Source: Deltaproteobacteria bacterium
GTDB lineage: Bacteria; Myxococcota; UBA727; JABDBI01
Reading direction: 5' to 3'
DNA: 5,217 nucleotides
Assembly: GCA_016764955.1 (NCBI GenBank)
Contig: JAESQZ010000042.1
Coordinates: forward strand, 1-5,217
The notes beneath the pieces are model-generated. The model saw nothing but the letters and a program-made list of their open reading frames with translations. It had not been told where the DNA came from and made no database searches. Every line of letters starts with the position of its first letter. Position 1 is the first letter of the stretch. The position numbers were made by a program, and so were the translations under genes. This document shows, one piece after another, positions 1 to 5,217 of this stretch.

Positions 1-1
1 C

Positions 2-790
2 GACTTAAACACTGGCGTTATTAGTGAATTCCCAGAACTCCAAGGCGTTATTGGAGCTCATTACGCAGAAAAATCAGGCGAAAAACCAGAAGTTTGCGAA
101 GCCATCAAAGAGCAATACTGGCCGCGCTTCGCAAGCGATCAGACGCCTAAATCTCAGCTAGGCGCCATCTTAAGCATGGCAGATAAGCTTACTACTTTGC
201 ACCGCCGTAAACTTCCCAAAGGCAGCTCCGACCCCTATGGATTGCGCAGAGCAGCAATCGGTCTGACCAACATCGTGCTTGACCACCAGCTTAATTTAAA
301 CTTCGCTGAGCTTATTGAAAACCAAGATATCTTGGACTTCGTAATGACCAGAGCCCGCGGTGTCTTCTTAGAAAAGCACCCCGTTTTAGTAGTAGACGCC
401 ACCCAAAAAGCTGCGCAGCACGATCTATGCCAATGGCAAGCGCTTATCCAAGCCCTTGAGCAGTTTGATTATGCCAACGTTTCAGCAGTCTTTAAGCGCG
501 TTCACAATATTGTGTCGAAAGCCAATGGCTTTACTCAGGGCGATTTCAGCTTTTTGAAAAAGCCTAGCGAAACGGCTTTGCTCAAAGCAGTCCAAGCTGT
601 GCCCGCTAGTGAAAACTACACCCAAATGCTTGATCAGCTAGGCAATTTGAAGCCCCTTTTAGATAGCTTTTTTGATGATGTGATGGTCATGGCAGATGAC
701 CCAAACTTGCGAAATGCCAGGCTCAGCCTTTTAGCTCAAGTCCAGCAAAAAGCCGCCTGGGTGGCAGATTTTTCGAAGTTGCATGTGTAG
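2..790 (+). CDS. glyS: Glycyl-tRNA synthetase beta subunit, C-terminal part (5' end outside window)
   Basis: This is the tail of the beta subunit of the alpha2beta2 glycyl-tRNA synthetase, which charges tRNA-Gly in the cytoplasm. The frame is open from base 2, so the ATG at 176 is an internal methionine, not the start; 262 residues are visible out of roughly 690 usual for the family. Residues 14-24 (EFPELQGVIGA) and HYA match the conserved E-x-x-x-LQG-x-x-G-x-HYA segment. MADK at about 59-62 and SSDPYGLRRAA at about 75-85 match the conserved ADK...KDPFALRRAA stretch. RVHNIV and the end (FFDDVMVMADDPNLRNARL, then VADFSKL) match the tRNA-binding C-terminal domain of E. coli GlyS closely. The segment between TTL and PKG is about four residues shorter than in E. 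coli. The alpha subunit gene glyQ would be expected upstream, outside the window. Identification is by remembered family sequence and is firm. Confidence 0.96.
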   Translation, partial: DLNTGVISEFPELQGVIGAHYAEKSGEKPEVCEAIKEQYWPRFASDQTPKSQLGAILSMADKLTTLHRRKLPKGSSDPYGLRRAAIGLTNIVLDHQLNLNFAELIENQDILDFVMTRARGVFLEKHPVLVVDATQKAAQHDLCQWQALIQALEQFDYANVSAVFKRVHNIVSKANGFTQGDFSFLKKPSETALLKAVQAVPASENYTQMLDQLGNLKPLLDSFFDDVMVMADDPNLRNARLSLLAQVQQKAAWVADFSKLHV

Positions 791-830
791 ATTACCCACT
801 TGCAGTAGCTCCAGAACCATGCTCTAGTCC

Positions 831-834
831 GAGG
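831..834 (+). promoter_or_regulatory. Ribosome binding site of rpsF
   Basis: GAGG lies four bases before the ATG at 839 and is the only Shine-Dalgarno-like run in the 48-base gap after glyS. It supports that ATG as the start of S6. The spacing is somewhat short. The run is preceded directly by CC, giving CCGAGG. Confidence 0.6.
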
Positions 835-838
835 TCTT

Positions 839-1276
839 ATGCGCGAATATGAAAGCATTTATGTCTTAAACCCAGAAGTAACCGATGCTAAGGCTCGGGA
901 TTTCATGATCAAAATGAAAGATCTTGTGAACCGCGAAGGTGGCAAGAGCATCAAAGTTGACTGCTGGGGTCGCAGGAAATTAGCCTGGGAACGCAATAAA
1001 TATCAACGTGGGATCTACGTAAACCACCGTTACCTAGGTAATCCAGGTTTGGTCGCAGAGTATCAACGAACGCTCGATATTGATGAGTCCGTTTTGTTGC
1101 GTCAAAGTGTCTTGTTGAAGAAAGACGTTGATGCTTCTTCTCAAGAAGAGCAAGCTGATCAGCTTGAAATCCCTGTGGTCCGTGAACGGCGTGAATCTCA
1201 GCGTTTTCACCAAGAGCAGGAGGGGTCTAGTGACGCACCTGCTGTCGTGAAACAAGAGCAAAGCGAGGAGCTATAA
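839..1276 (+). CDS. rpsF: 30S ribosomal protein S6
   Basis: S6 is a small-subunit protein that sits on the platform of the 30S ribosome and binds there with S18. The start MREYESIYVLNP is the classic S6 opening beta strand. DCWGRRKLAW at residues 41-50 is the conserved WGRRKLAY-type segment, followed by the strand RGIYVNHRYLG and by LLRQSVLL, the last core strand. The core ends near residue 97. The remaining ~48 residues are a charged, Glu- and Gln-rich, probably disordered tail, giving 145 residues against about 95-135 in other bacteria. The start is fixed by the N-terminal match and the GAGG at 831. It lies 48 bases after glyS and only 3 bases before rplI. The rpsR gene (S18), usually next to rpsF, is not present here. 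Confidence 0.97.
   Translation: MREYESIYVLNPEVTDAKARDFMIKMKDLVNREGGKSIKVDCWGRRKLAWERNKYQRGIYVNHRYLGNPGLVAEYQRTLDIDESVLLRQSVLLKKDVDASSQEEQADQLEIPVVRERRESQRFHQEQEGSSDAPAVVKQEQSEEL
1265..1270 (+). promoter_or_regulatory. Ribosome binding site of rplI
   Basis: GAGGAG, a strong Shine-Dalgarno match, sits nine bases before the ATG at 1280. It lies inside the last codons of rpsF (Glu-Glu), so ribosomes finishing S6 are placed on the L9 start. Confidence 0.75.
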
Positions 1277-1279
1277 TCC

Positions 1280-1801
1280 ATGGCAGCCCACACTAATGTT
1301 ATTTTGTCACGTGATGTCCGTAATCTTGGGCACATTGGCGAAGTAGTCCGCGTTCGCCCCGGCTATGCTCGCAACTATCTTTTCCCTAAGTTCTTGGCCC
1401 TGCCTGCCTTAGGGGCAGCTGGCAAGCAGCTTGAACACCAGAAAAAGCTCATTGAGCACAGGCGTCAAAAGCTTAAGGTGGCTTCTGAAGGTTTGGCTAC
1501 AACCCTAGCTGAAACTCAGATCACTTTGACTGCCAAATCAGGTGAGCAAGGCAAGCTCTTTGGTTCTATTGGAACCAGAGACATTGAAAAAGGCCTTATT
1601 GAAGCTGGCTATGATATTTCTCACCGGGATATCAAGCTAGAACAGCCGATTAAGACCCTTGGCCTTCACTCTGTTGAGATTCGCTTAGAAGCTGATGTTA
1701 AAGGTGCCGTCAACGTTGTAGTAGTACCTGAAGTCGTCGTTGAAGAGCAGCCTAAACCTGCTGCTATCGGTGAAGATGAGCCTAAATCAGAAGCTGAGTG
1801 A
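1280..1801 (+). CDS. rplI: 50S ribosomal protein L9
   Basis: L9 is a large-subunit protein that binds 23S rRNA near the base of the L1 stalk and helps reading-frame maintenance. The N-terminal rRNA-binding domain is visible at residues 6-41: VILSRDVRNLGHIGEVV, then VRPGYARNYLFPKFLALPA. This matches the family signature, except that the usual Gly of PKGLA is Phe. A long charged linker helix covers about 45-76. The C-terminal domain carries GKLFGSIGTRDI at 91-102 and ends near residue 150. The protein has 173 residues against about 149 usually: about four extra residues at the N-terminus and an acidic Pro/Glu tail of about 22 residues. The next gene begins inside the tail, sharing 26 bases. The start is supported by GAGGAG at 1265. 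Confidence 0.97.
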   Translation: MAAHTNVILSRDVRNLGHIGEVVRVRPGYARNYLFPKFLALPALGAAGKQLEHQKKLIEHRRQKLKVASEGLATTLAETQITLTAKSGEQGKLFGSIGTRDIEKGLIEAGYDISHRDIKLEQPIKTLGLHSVEIRLEADVKGAVNVVVVPEVVVEEQPKPAAIGEDEPKSEAE

Positions 1802-3602
1802 GGCCCAAAAGGCTCAACCTGGCTTTCAAGCGCTTGGCTTTAAAAAAAGAGCCAAGCTTTTAAAAAAAGCCGGGTTTGCACTCTTAAAACGCTTCTCAGA
1901 GTCAGCTGAACTTTGTGAGCTCGAAGCTTATAAGCCCTATCCTGAAATTCTACTTTCTGAAGCCATTGGGCCTTTGCAGTACATCAAAGACTGGATCAAA
2001 GTCGCAAAGCCCTTTTTAAAGCCACAGCCTGTGCCTATTCCGGCTATGGCTTTCCCTAGAAAAAAGGCCACCCGAACCCAAGTCCCTAGAGGCGTTGTAG
2101 GCATTATCACGCCTTTCAATTACCCATTCGGCAACTTCTTCAAACCCGTTTTCGCAGCGCTCTTATGCGGCAACAGCGTGATCATTAAGCCCAGCGAACA
2201 CACCCCTAAAACAGCTGATTGGTTTGTAAACATCATGAATCAATTTTTGCCAGAGGGCGTTTTGCAGCTTCATCATGGTGCAGGCGAAGCTGGCGAAGAG
2301 CTGATTTTATCTGGAATTGATGCTGTGACTTTTACCGGCTCGTTTCAAACTGGCCAAAAAGTCGCTCAATTGGCTGCCGGACAGATGATCCCCTGCAGCT
2401 TTGAGCTGGGTGGCAAAGATGCCGCTTTAGTACTTTCGGACTGCGATCTCGATCGAACATCAGCCGGCATCTTACACTGGGCTTTTCATAACGCAGGCCA
2501 ATCCTGTGGCGCGATTGATCGCGTTTACGTAGAGTCTGAAATCGCAGATAATTTAGTTCTAAAGCTTTCAAAAGCCGGTGCTCAGTTAGGTGGCATGGTA
2601 AACCGAGTGGTGCCACTCAAGCACAATCAAGTTCTTCAAGAGCTTTTACAAGACGCCATCCAAAAAGGCGCTGTTTTAACCACACCAACAGATGCTCCGG
2701 TGGCAATACTAGATCATTGCAATCACAGCATGCGCATCATGAAAGAGCCTACTTTCGGACCTCTACTTCCCATCATGAGGGTTGAGAATGCCGAAGAGGC
2801 AATGCAATGGGTCAACGATTGTGATTATGGACTATGTGGTTCTGTTTGGTCTGAAGATATCAAGCGCGCCACTAAGCTCGCTGAAAGCTTTCAGGTTGGC
2901 ACAGCTTATGTAAACAATCATTCGTTTACTGGAGCTATCCCGGCTGCTCCGTGGACTGGCGTTAAGCAAAGTGGTTATGGCATCGCTAACAGCGAATTCT
3001 CGCTGGCTCACTACACCAGGCCCTTTACAGTAGTTATTGATAGGAAGCGCTCAGCAGACGCTTGGTGGTTCCCAATGAATCGTGTTGCGGCCAAACTCGG
3101 CGAATGCCTGGCCAAAGCTCAACTGGGAAATATTAAAGCTGCACTCCAAATTCCGTTTTTAATTTCTAAGCGTCAAAAACAAGTCTTAGATTTTATAAGA
3201 ACCCCCAAAAGCTTGTTTGGCTTTGAAGCCCGCTGGGGGCAAGCTATTATGGAATCTTTGGTAATTGACCCGAATAATTCGAAGCTCCAAGCGGTTGAAA
3301 ACCAGCAAGCAGAAGAATTCATGCACGATTTGTATTTTCACATACCTCAGCCTGGCAAAATTGGATTACGAGCGGCTATTTGGATGATTGGACTTGCACC
3401 CATTTGGAAACGCAAAGCTTTAAGAAGCATTGCTGGCATTAAGCCCGAGCTAAGGCTTAAAATCTTGGAGGAGATTTATGAAAGTCCTTCCTACATTCAA
3501 CGCCAACTCGCAATGTTCATGAAGCTCAACGGCTCTTTTTTGCACACCAGCACAACACGCTTTCATCAGGCACTCAAAGATGCATCCAGACCATCCGCAT
3601 AA
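1776..3602 (+). CDS. NAD(P)-dependent aldehyde dehydrogenase with C-terminal fatty-alcohol-oxidase-type helical domain
   Basis: A cytosolic ALDH-superfamily enzyme oxidising an aldehyde to the acid, probably a fatty or other hydrophobic aldehyde given the next gene. Numbered from ATG 1776 (608 residues), the catalytic set is complete: Asn115 in ITPFNYPF, Lys138 in VIIKPSEHTP, FTGS at 186-189, Glu210 in FELGGKD, Cys244 in NAGQSCGAIDRVYV, and Glu324 with Phe327 in KEPTFGP. The ALDH fold ends near residue 425. A link with a WWFP motif (430-433) follows. Residues about 463-600 form a helical region resembling the N-terminal domain of long-chain alcohol oxidases (RWGQAIMESLV, then GLRAAIWMIGLAP, then LRLKILEEIYESP). 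No signal peptide is seen. The frame stays open to a TTG at 1740, but ATG 1776 is preferred: it suits the N-terminal helix and gives a 26-base overlap with rplI. No strong ribosome binding site is seen, so coupling to rplI is likely. A betaine- or semialdehyde-type substrate cannot be excluded. Confidence 0.88.
   Translation: MSLNQKLSEAQKAQPGFQALGFKKRAKLLKKAGFALLKRFSESAELCELEAYKPYPEILLSEAIGPLQYIKDWIKVAKPFLKPQPVPIPAMAFPRKKATRTQVPRGVVGIITPFNYPFGNFFKPVFAALLCGNSVIIKPSEHTPKTADWFVNIMNQFLPEGVLQLHHGAGEAGEELILSGIDAVTFTGSFQTGQKVAQLAAGQMIPCSFELGGKDAALVLSDCDLDRTSAGILHWAFHNAGQSCGAIDRVYVESEIADNLVLKLSKAGAQLGGMVNRVVPLKHNQVLQELLQDAIQKGAVLTTPTDAPVAILDHCNHSMRIMKEPTFGPLLPIMRVENAEEAMQWVNDCDYGLCGSVWSEDIKRATKLAESFQVGTAYVNNHSFTGAIPAAPWTGVKQSGYGIANSEFSLAHYTRPFTVVIDRKRSADAWWFPMNRVAAKLGECLAKAQLGNIKAALQIPFLISKRQKQVLDFIRTPKSLFGFEARWGQAIMESLVIDPNNSKLQAVENQQAEEFMHDLYFHIPQPGKIGLRAAIWMIGLAPIWKRKALRSIAGIKPELRLKILEEIYESPSYIQRQLAMFMKLNGSFLHTSTTRFHQALKDASRPSA
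3162..3575 (+). other. Fatty-alcohol-oxidase N-terminal-like domain, encoded at the end of the aldehyde dehydrogenase
   Basis: This segment encodes residues about 463-600 of the aldehyde dehydrogenase. Typical ALDHs of about 500 residues do not have it. It is helical and basic, with the order: lead helix, MESLVID, a helix ending in FMHDLYFHIPQP, GLRAAIWMIGLAP, and LRLKILEEIYESPSYIQRQ, then a last helix around MKLNGSF. Long-chain alcohol oxidases have the same order (short loop after LxxLxDxxxP, xxLP, LRxxLWxLxxxP, LxxEERxxxLxxWxxSxxxxxR, FKAL) ahead of their FAD domain. The match is by eye. The position directly upstream of a GMC protein that lacks such a domain supports it. Confidence 0.55.
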
Positions 3603-5061
3603 ACTTCCCACTGGCTCTCACATCGATGGCCAAACGGTTTACAAGCCAGGTGAAGAAAGCGCTGATTTTATTATCATTGGATCTGGAGCAGCCGGCGGCA
3701 CAGCCGCACAATTTCTAACGGAACAAGGCTTTTCAGTAATTATTTTAGAAGAAGGCCCTTATGTGCCTACCCATAAGTTTGGAGTCGATGTTTACCCAGG
3801 CATGAAGTCCCTTTTTCGCGATATAGGATCACAGGCGGCTCAAGGCAAAGCCATTTTTCCTATTTTGCAAGGGCGTTGTGTCGGTGGCAGCACAACTATT
3901 AATTCGGCCATCGCTTGGCGCGCACCAGAGTCGGTTTATGAAACCTGGCAACAAGATTTTGGCATTGATTTTAGTCACGCAGATCTTGAACCTCACTTTG
4001 ATTATTTAGACAAAGCATTAACAGTAAAACCCGTCGAGGACTGCACCTTAGGACAACATAATAATTTGTTTGGCCTGGCCGCTAATCGAATGGGCATGCA
4101 ATCTCAGCGCACTAGGCGTTATGATTCAGGCTGCGAGGCCAGTGCCAGCTGCTTAACCGGCTGTAGAAGTGGCAAGAAAATGGCCATGAACATCGCGTTC
4201 ATTCCCCAAGCGCTACACAAAGGCGCCAGGCTTTACAGCAATACCAAAGCCCTCAAGATTTCTAAAGGCCCCAAAGTTCATACAGAACACACGGTCTTTT
4301 ATGCCAAGCGTGGCATAATTTTGGCTGCTAGTGCCATTCAAACCCCTGGTATTTTAAAACGAAGCGGCCTGCGCAACAAAGCCTTGGGTCGCTACTTTCA
4401 AATACATCCTGCCAGTTCACTGGTTGGCTATTTCGATCGTGATATCTCCATGCAAACAGGCGCGACCCAGGGCTATAATAGCATTCACTTTTTAGATTCT
4501 CATCGTTTTAAGCTAGAAGTATTATCTCTCCCTCCTGAGTTAATCACCACCCGGCTACCCCTTTTAGGCCCTCAACTTAGTCAAAAAATGTTGGAGTATA
4601 AACAGCTCTTAAACTGGGCTGTCATACTTAAAGCGGGGGCCCATGGCACTGTAAAACAGCGTTTTGGAAAAGATTGGATTTCCTACACCCTAACACCTGC
4701 AGACATGAACTCATTGAGGCAAGCTTATAAAACTTTAAGCGAAATGATGTTTGCCGTCGGCGCCAAAGAAGTTTTGCCTTGTGTGTATGGCATGCCCATT
4801 TTGCGCTCAGCAGATGATTTAAAGCTTTGGGATAACGCCTCGATAGACCCAAAAGCCTACAGCCTCGTGTCCTCTCATCTTTTTGGCACAACTCGCATGG
4901 GCCCTCATAAAAAATCTAGCGTCGTCGTTTTAAACTTCCAAGTCCACGGCATGGATAAAGTCTATGTGCTAGACAGCAGCATTTTCCCGACCAATATTGG
5001 TGTAAACCCCCAGCACACCATCATGGCTGTAGCGCGCTTGGGCACTAGTAGGTTGGTTTGA
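3580..5061 (+). CDS. GMC-family FAD-dependent alcohol oxidase/dehydrogenase, long-chain fatty alcohol oxidase-like, lacking the N-terminal domain
   Basis: A flavoprotein of the glucose-methanol-choline family, expected to oxidise an alcohol to the aldehyde; the neighbouring aldehyde dehydrogenase would take the next step. The FAD-binding Rossmann motif GSGAAGG is at residues 34-40, with the ribose-binding acid at Glu57/58. GRCVGGSTTINSAI at 98-111 is the GMC signature. A Cys-containing segment (Cys185, Cys191, Cys195 in CLTGCRSGKK) and QIHP at 274-277 are as in long-chain alcohol oxidases. SSHLFGTTRMG at 431-441 (His433) and GVNPQHTIMAVA at 474-485 (Asn476, His479) form the active-site end. 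The middle (about 312-400, with LEVLSLPPE and AGAHGTVK) also follows the alcohol oxidase pattern. It has 493 residues against 700 or more for eukaryotic fatty alcohol oxidases; the missing part is the N-terminal domain. There is no Sec or Tat signal. The start overlaps the upstream gene by 23 bases, with only a weak CAGG nine bases ahead. A sterol- or choline-type substrate is possible but fits less well. Confidence 0.88.
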   Translation: MHPDHPHKLPTGSHIDGQTVYKPGEESADFIIIGSGAAGGTAAQFLTEQGFSVIILEEGPYVPTHKFGVDVYPGMKSLFRDIGSQAAQGKAIFPILQGRCVGGSTTINSAIAWRAPESVYETWQQDFGIDFSHADLEPHFDYLDKALTVKPVEDCTLGQHNNLFGLAANRMGMQSQRTRRYDSGCEASASCLTGCRSGKKMAMNIAFIPQALHKGARLYSNTKALKISKGPKVHTEHTVFYAKRGIILAASAIQTPGILKRSGLRNKALGRYFQIHPASSLVGYFDRDISMQTGATQGYNSIHFLDSHRFKLEVLSLPPELITTRLPLLGPQLSQKMLEYKQLLNWAVILKAGAHGTVKQRFGKDWISYTLTPADMNSLRQAYKTLSEMMFAVGAKEVLPCVYGMPILRSADDLKLWDNASIDPKAYSLVSSHLFGTTRMGPHKKSSVVVLNFQVHGMDKVYVLDSSIFPTNIGVNPQHTIMAVARLGTSRLV

Positions 5062-5080
5062 TAGGGCGGCATAAGCCTAT
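5061..5080 (+). terminator. Weak possible hairpin at the end of the GMC gene
   Basis: ATAGGGC and GCCTAT can pair with one bulged G around a seven-base loop, starting at the last base of the stop codon and followed by TT only. The stem is short and no real T-run follows, so a Rho-independent terminator is doubtful. Confidence 0.2.
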
Positions 5081-5217
5081 TTGATCTGCCATCACCTAAC
5101 GCTTATAACTTTTATCTCAGTGTCAAAGTAGCAGTCGTTTCGGGTTGCACGTATCGTGCTCAAGATGTGTTGATGCAGTGTTTTAGGAGTTAGCCAAAAC
5201 CGCACCCAAGATGATAG
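5062..5217. other. Downstream region with no supported gene
   Basis: The last 156 bases hold no recognisable coding region on the + strand and no tRNA-like fold that I can see. There is a short perfect inverted repeat at 5147-5159 (GCACG, TAT, CGTGC) without a T-run on either side. On the minus strand a frame entering from the right edge reads IILGAVLANS and stops at 5183-5185, which could be the end of a convergent gene, but ten residues cannot identify it. Confidence 0.5.

Noticed and set aside
1034..1261. 75-codon open frame on the minus strand within rpsF
   Set aside because: It is antisense to a well-conserved ribosomal protein gene and has no recognisable product.
1272..1277. Perfect TATAAT just before rplI
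   Set aside because: A transcript from it would begin inside the L9 coding region, past the ribosome binding site and start codon. It arises from the last S6 codon, the stop codon and the next base, and no -35 box is evident.
1740..1775. TTG at 1740 as the start of the aldehyde dehydrogenase
   Set aside because: It would add 12 residues from bases coding the L9 tail; the ATG at 1776 is a better start codon and gives a normal N-terminus.
2332..2616. 94-codon open frame on the minus strand within the aldehyde dehydrogenase
   Set aside because: It lies opposite the region coding the catalytic Glu and Cys; the reading is a shadow with no family match.
5147..5159. GCACG-TAT-CGTGC inverted repeat
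   Set aside because: A five-base stem without a T-run on either strand is too weak for a terminator, and there is no evidence for an operator.
5183..5217. Possible end of a convergent minus-strand gene (IILGAVLANS then stop)
   Set aside because: Only ten codons are in the window, and another minus-strand frame is also open here, so there is too little to call a gene.

Overview
The window reads as one strand-consistent block of bacterial genes, all on the + strand: the 3' part of glyS (glycyl-tRNA synthetase beta subunit), rpsF (ribosomal protein S6), rplI (ribosomal protein L9), an aldehyde dehydrogenase with an unusual C-terminal domain, and a GMC-type flavoprotein alcohol oxidase/dehydrogenase. 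Spacing tightens along the block: 48 bases from glyS to rpsF, 3 bases from rpsF to rplI, then a 26-base overlap and a 23-base overlap. The last four genes look cotranscribed and, at the overlaps, translationally coupled. The final 156 bases hold no gene I can support.

Organism: a bacterium with a split-subunit (alpha2beta2) glycyl-tRNA synthetase and moderate GC. The style of S6 and L9, and the pairing of an aldehyde dehydrogenase with a long-chain-alcohol-oxidase-like GMC protein, suggest a Myxococcota/Bdellovibrionota ('delta-proteobacterial') type of lineage. That placement is an impression from sequence style and is not secure.

How the genes work together: the first three are translation genes. 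The last two form a two-step oxidation module. The GMC flavoprotein would oxidise a primary, probably long-chain alcohol to the aldehyde, and the NAD(P)-dependent aldehyde dehydrogenase would oxidise that to the carboxylic acid. Neither protein has a visible signal peptide, so both probably act in the cytoplasm or at the inner face of the membrane.

The most interesting point is the boundary between the two oxidation genes. The last ~140 residues of the aldehyde dehydrogenase resemble the N-terminal helical domain normally carried by long-chain fatty alcohol oxidases. The GMC protein right after it lacks that domain and starts almost directly at its FAD-binding fold. The domain seems to have ended up on the neighbouring enzyme, with the two genes overlapping at the break. 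Other oddities are the missing rpsR between rpsF and rplI, the metabolic gene starting inside the L9 tail, and a shortened conserved loop in GlyS.
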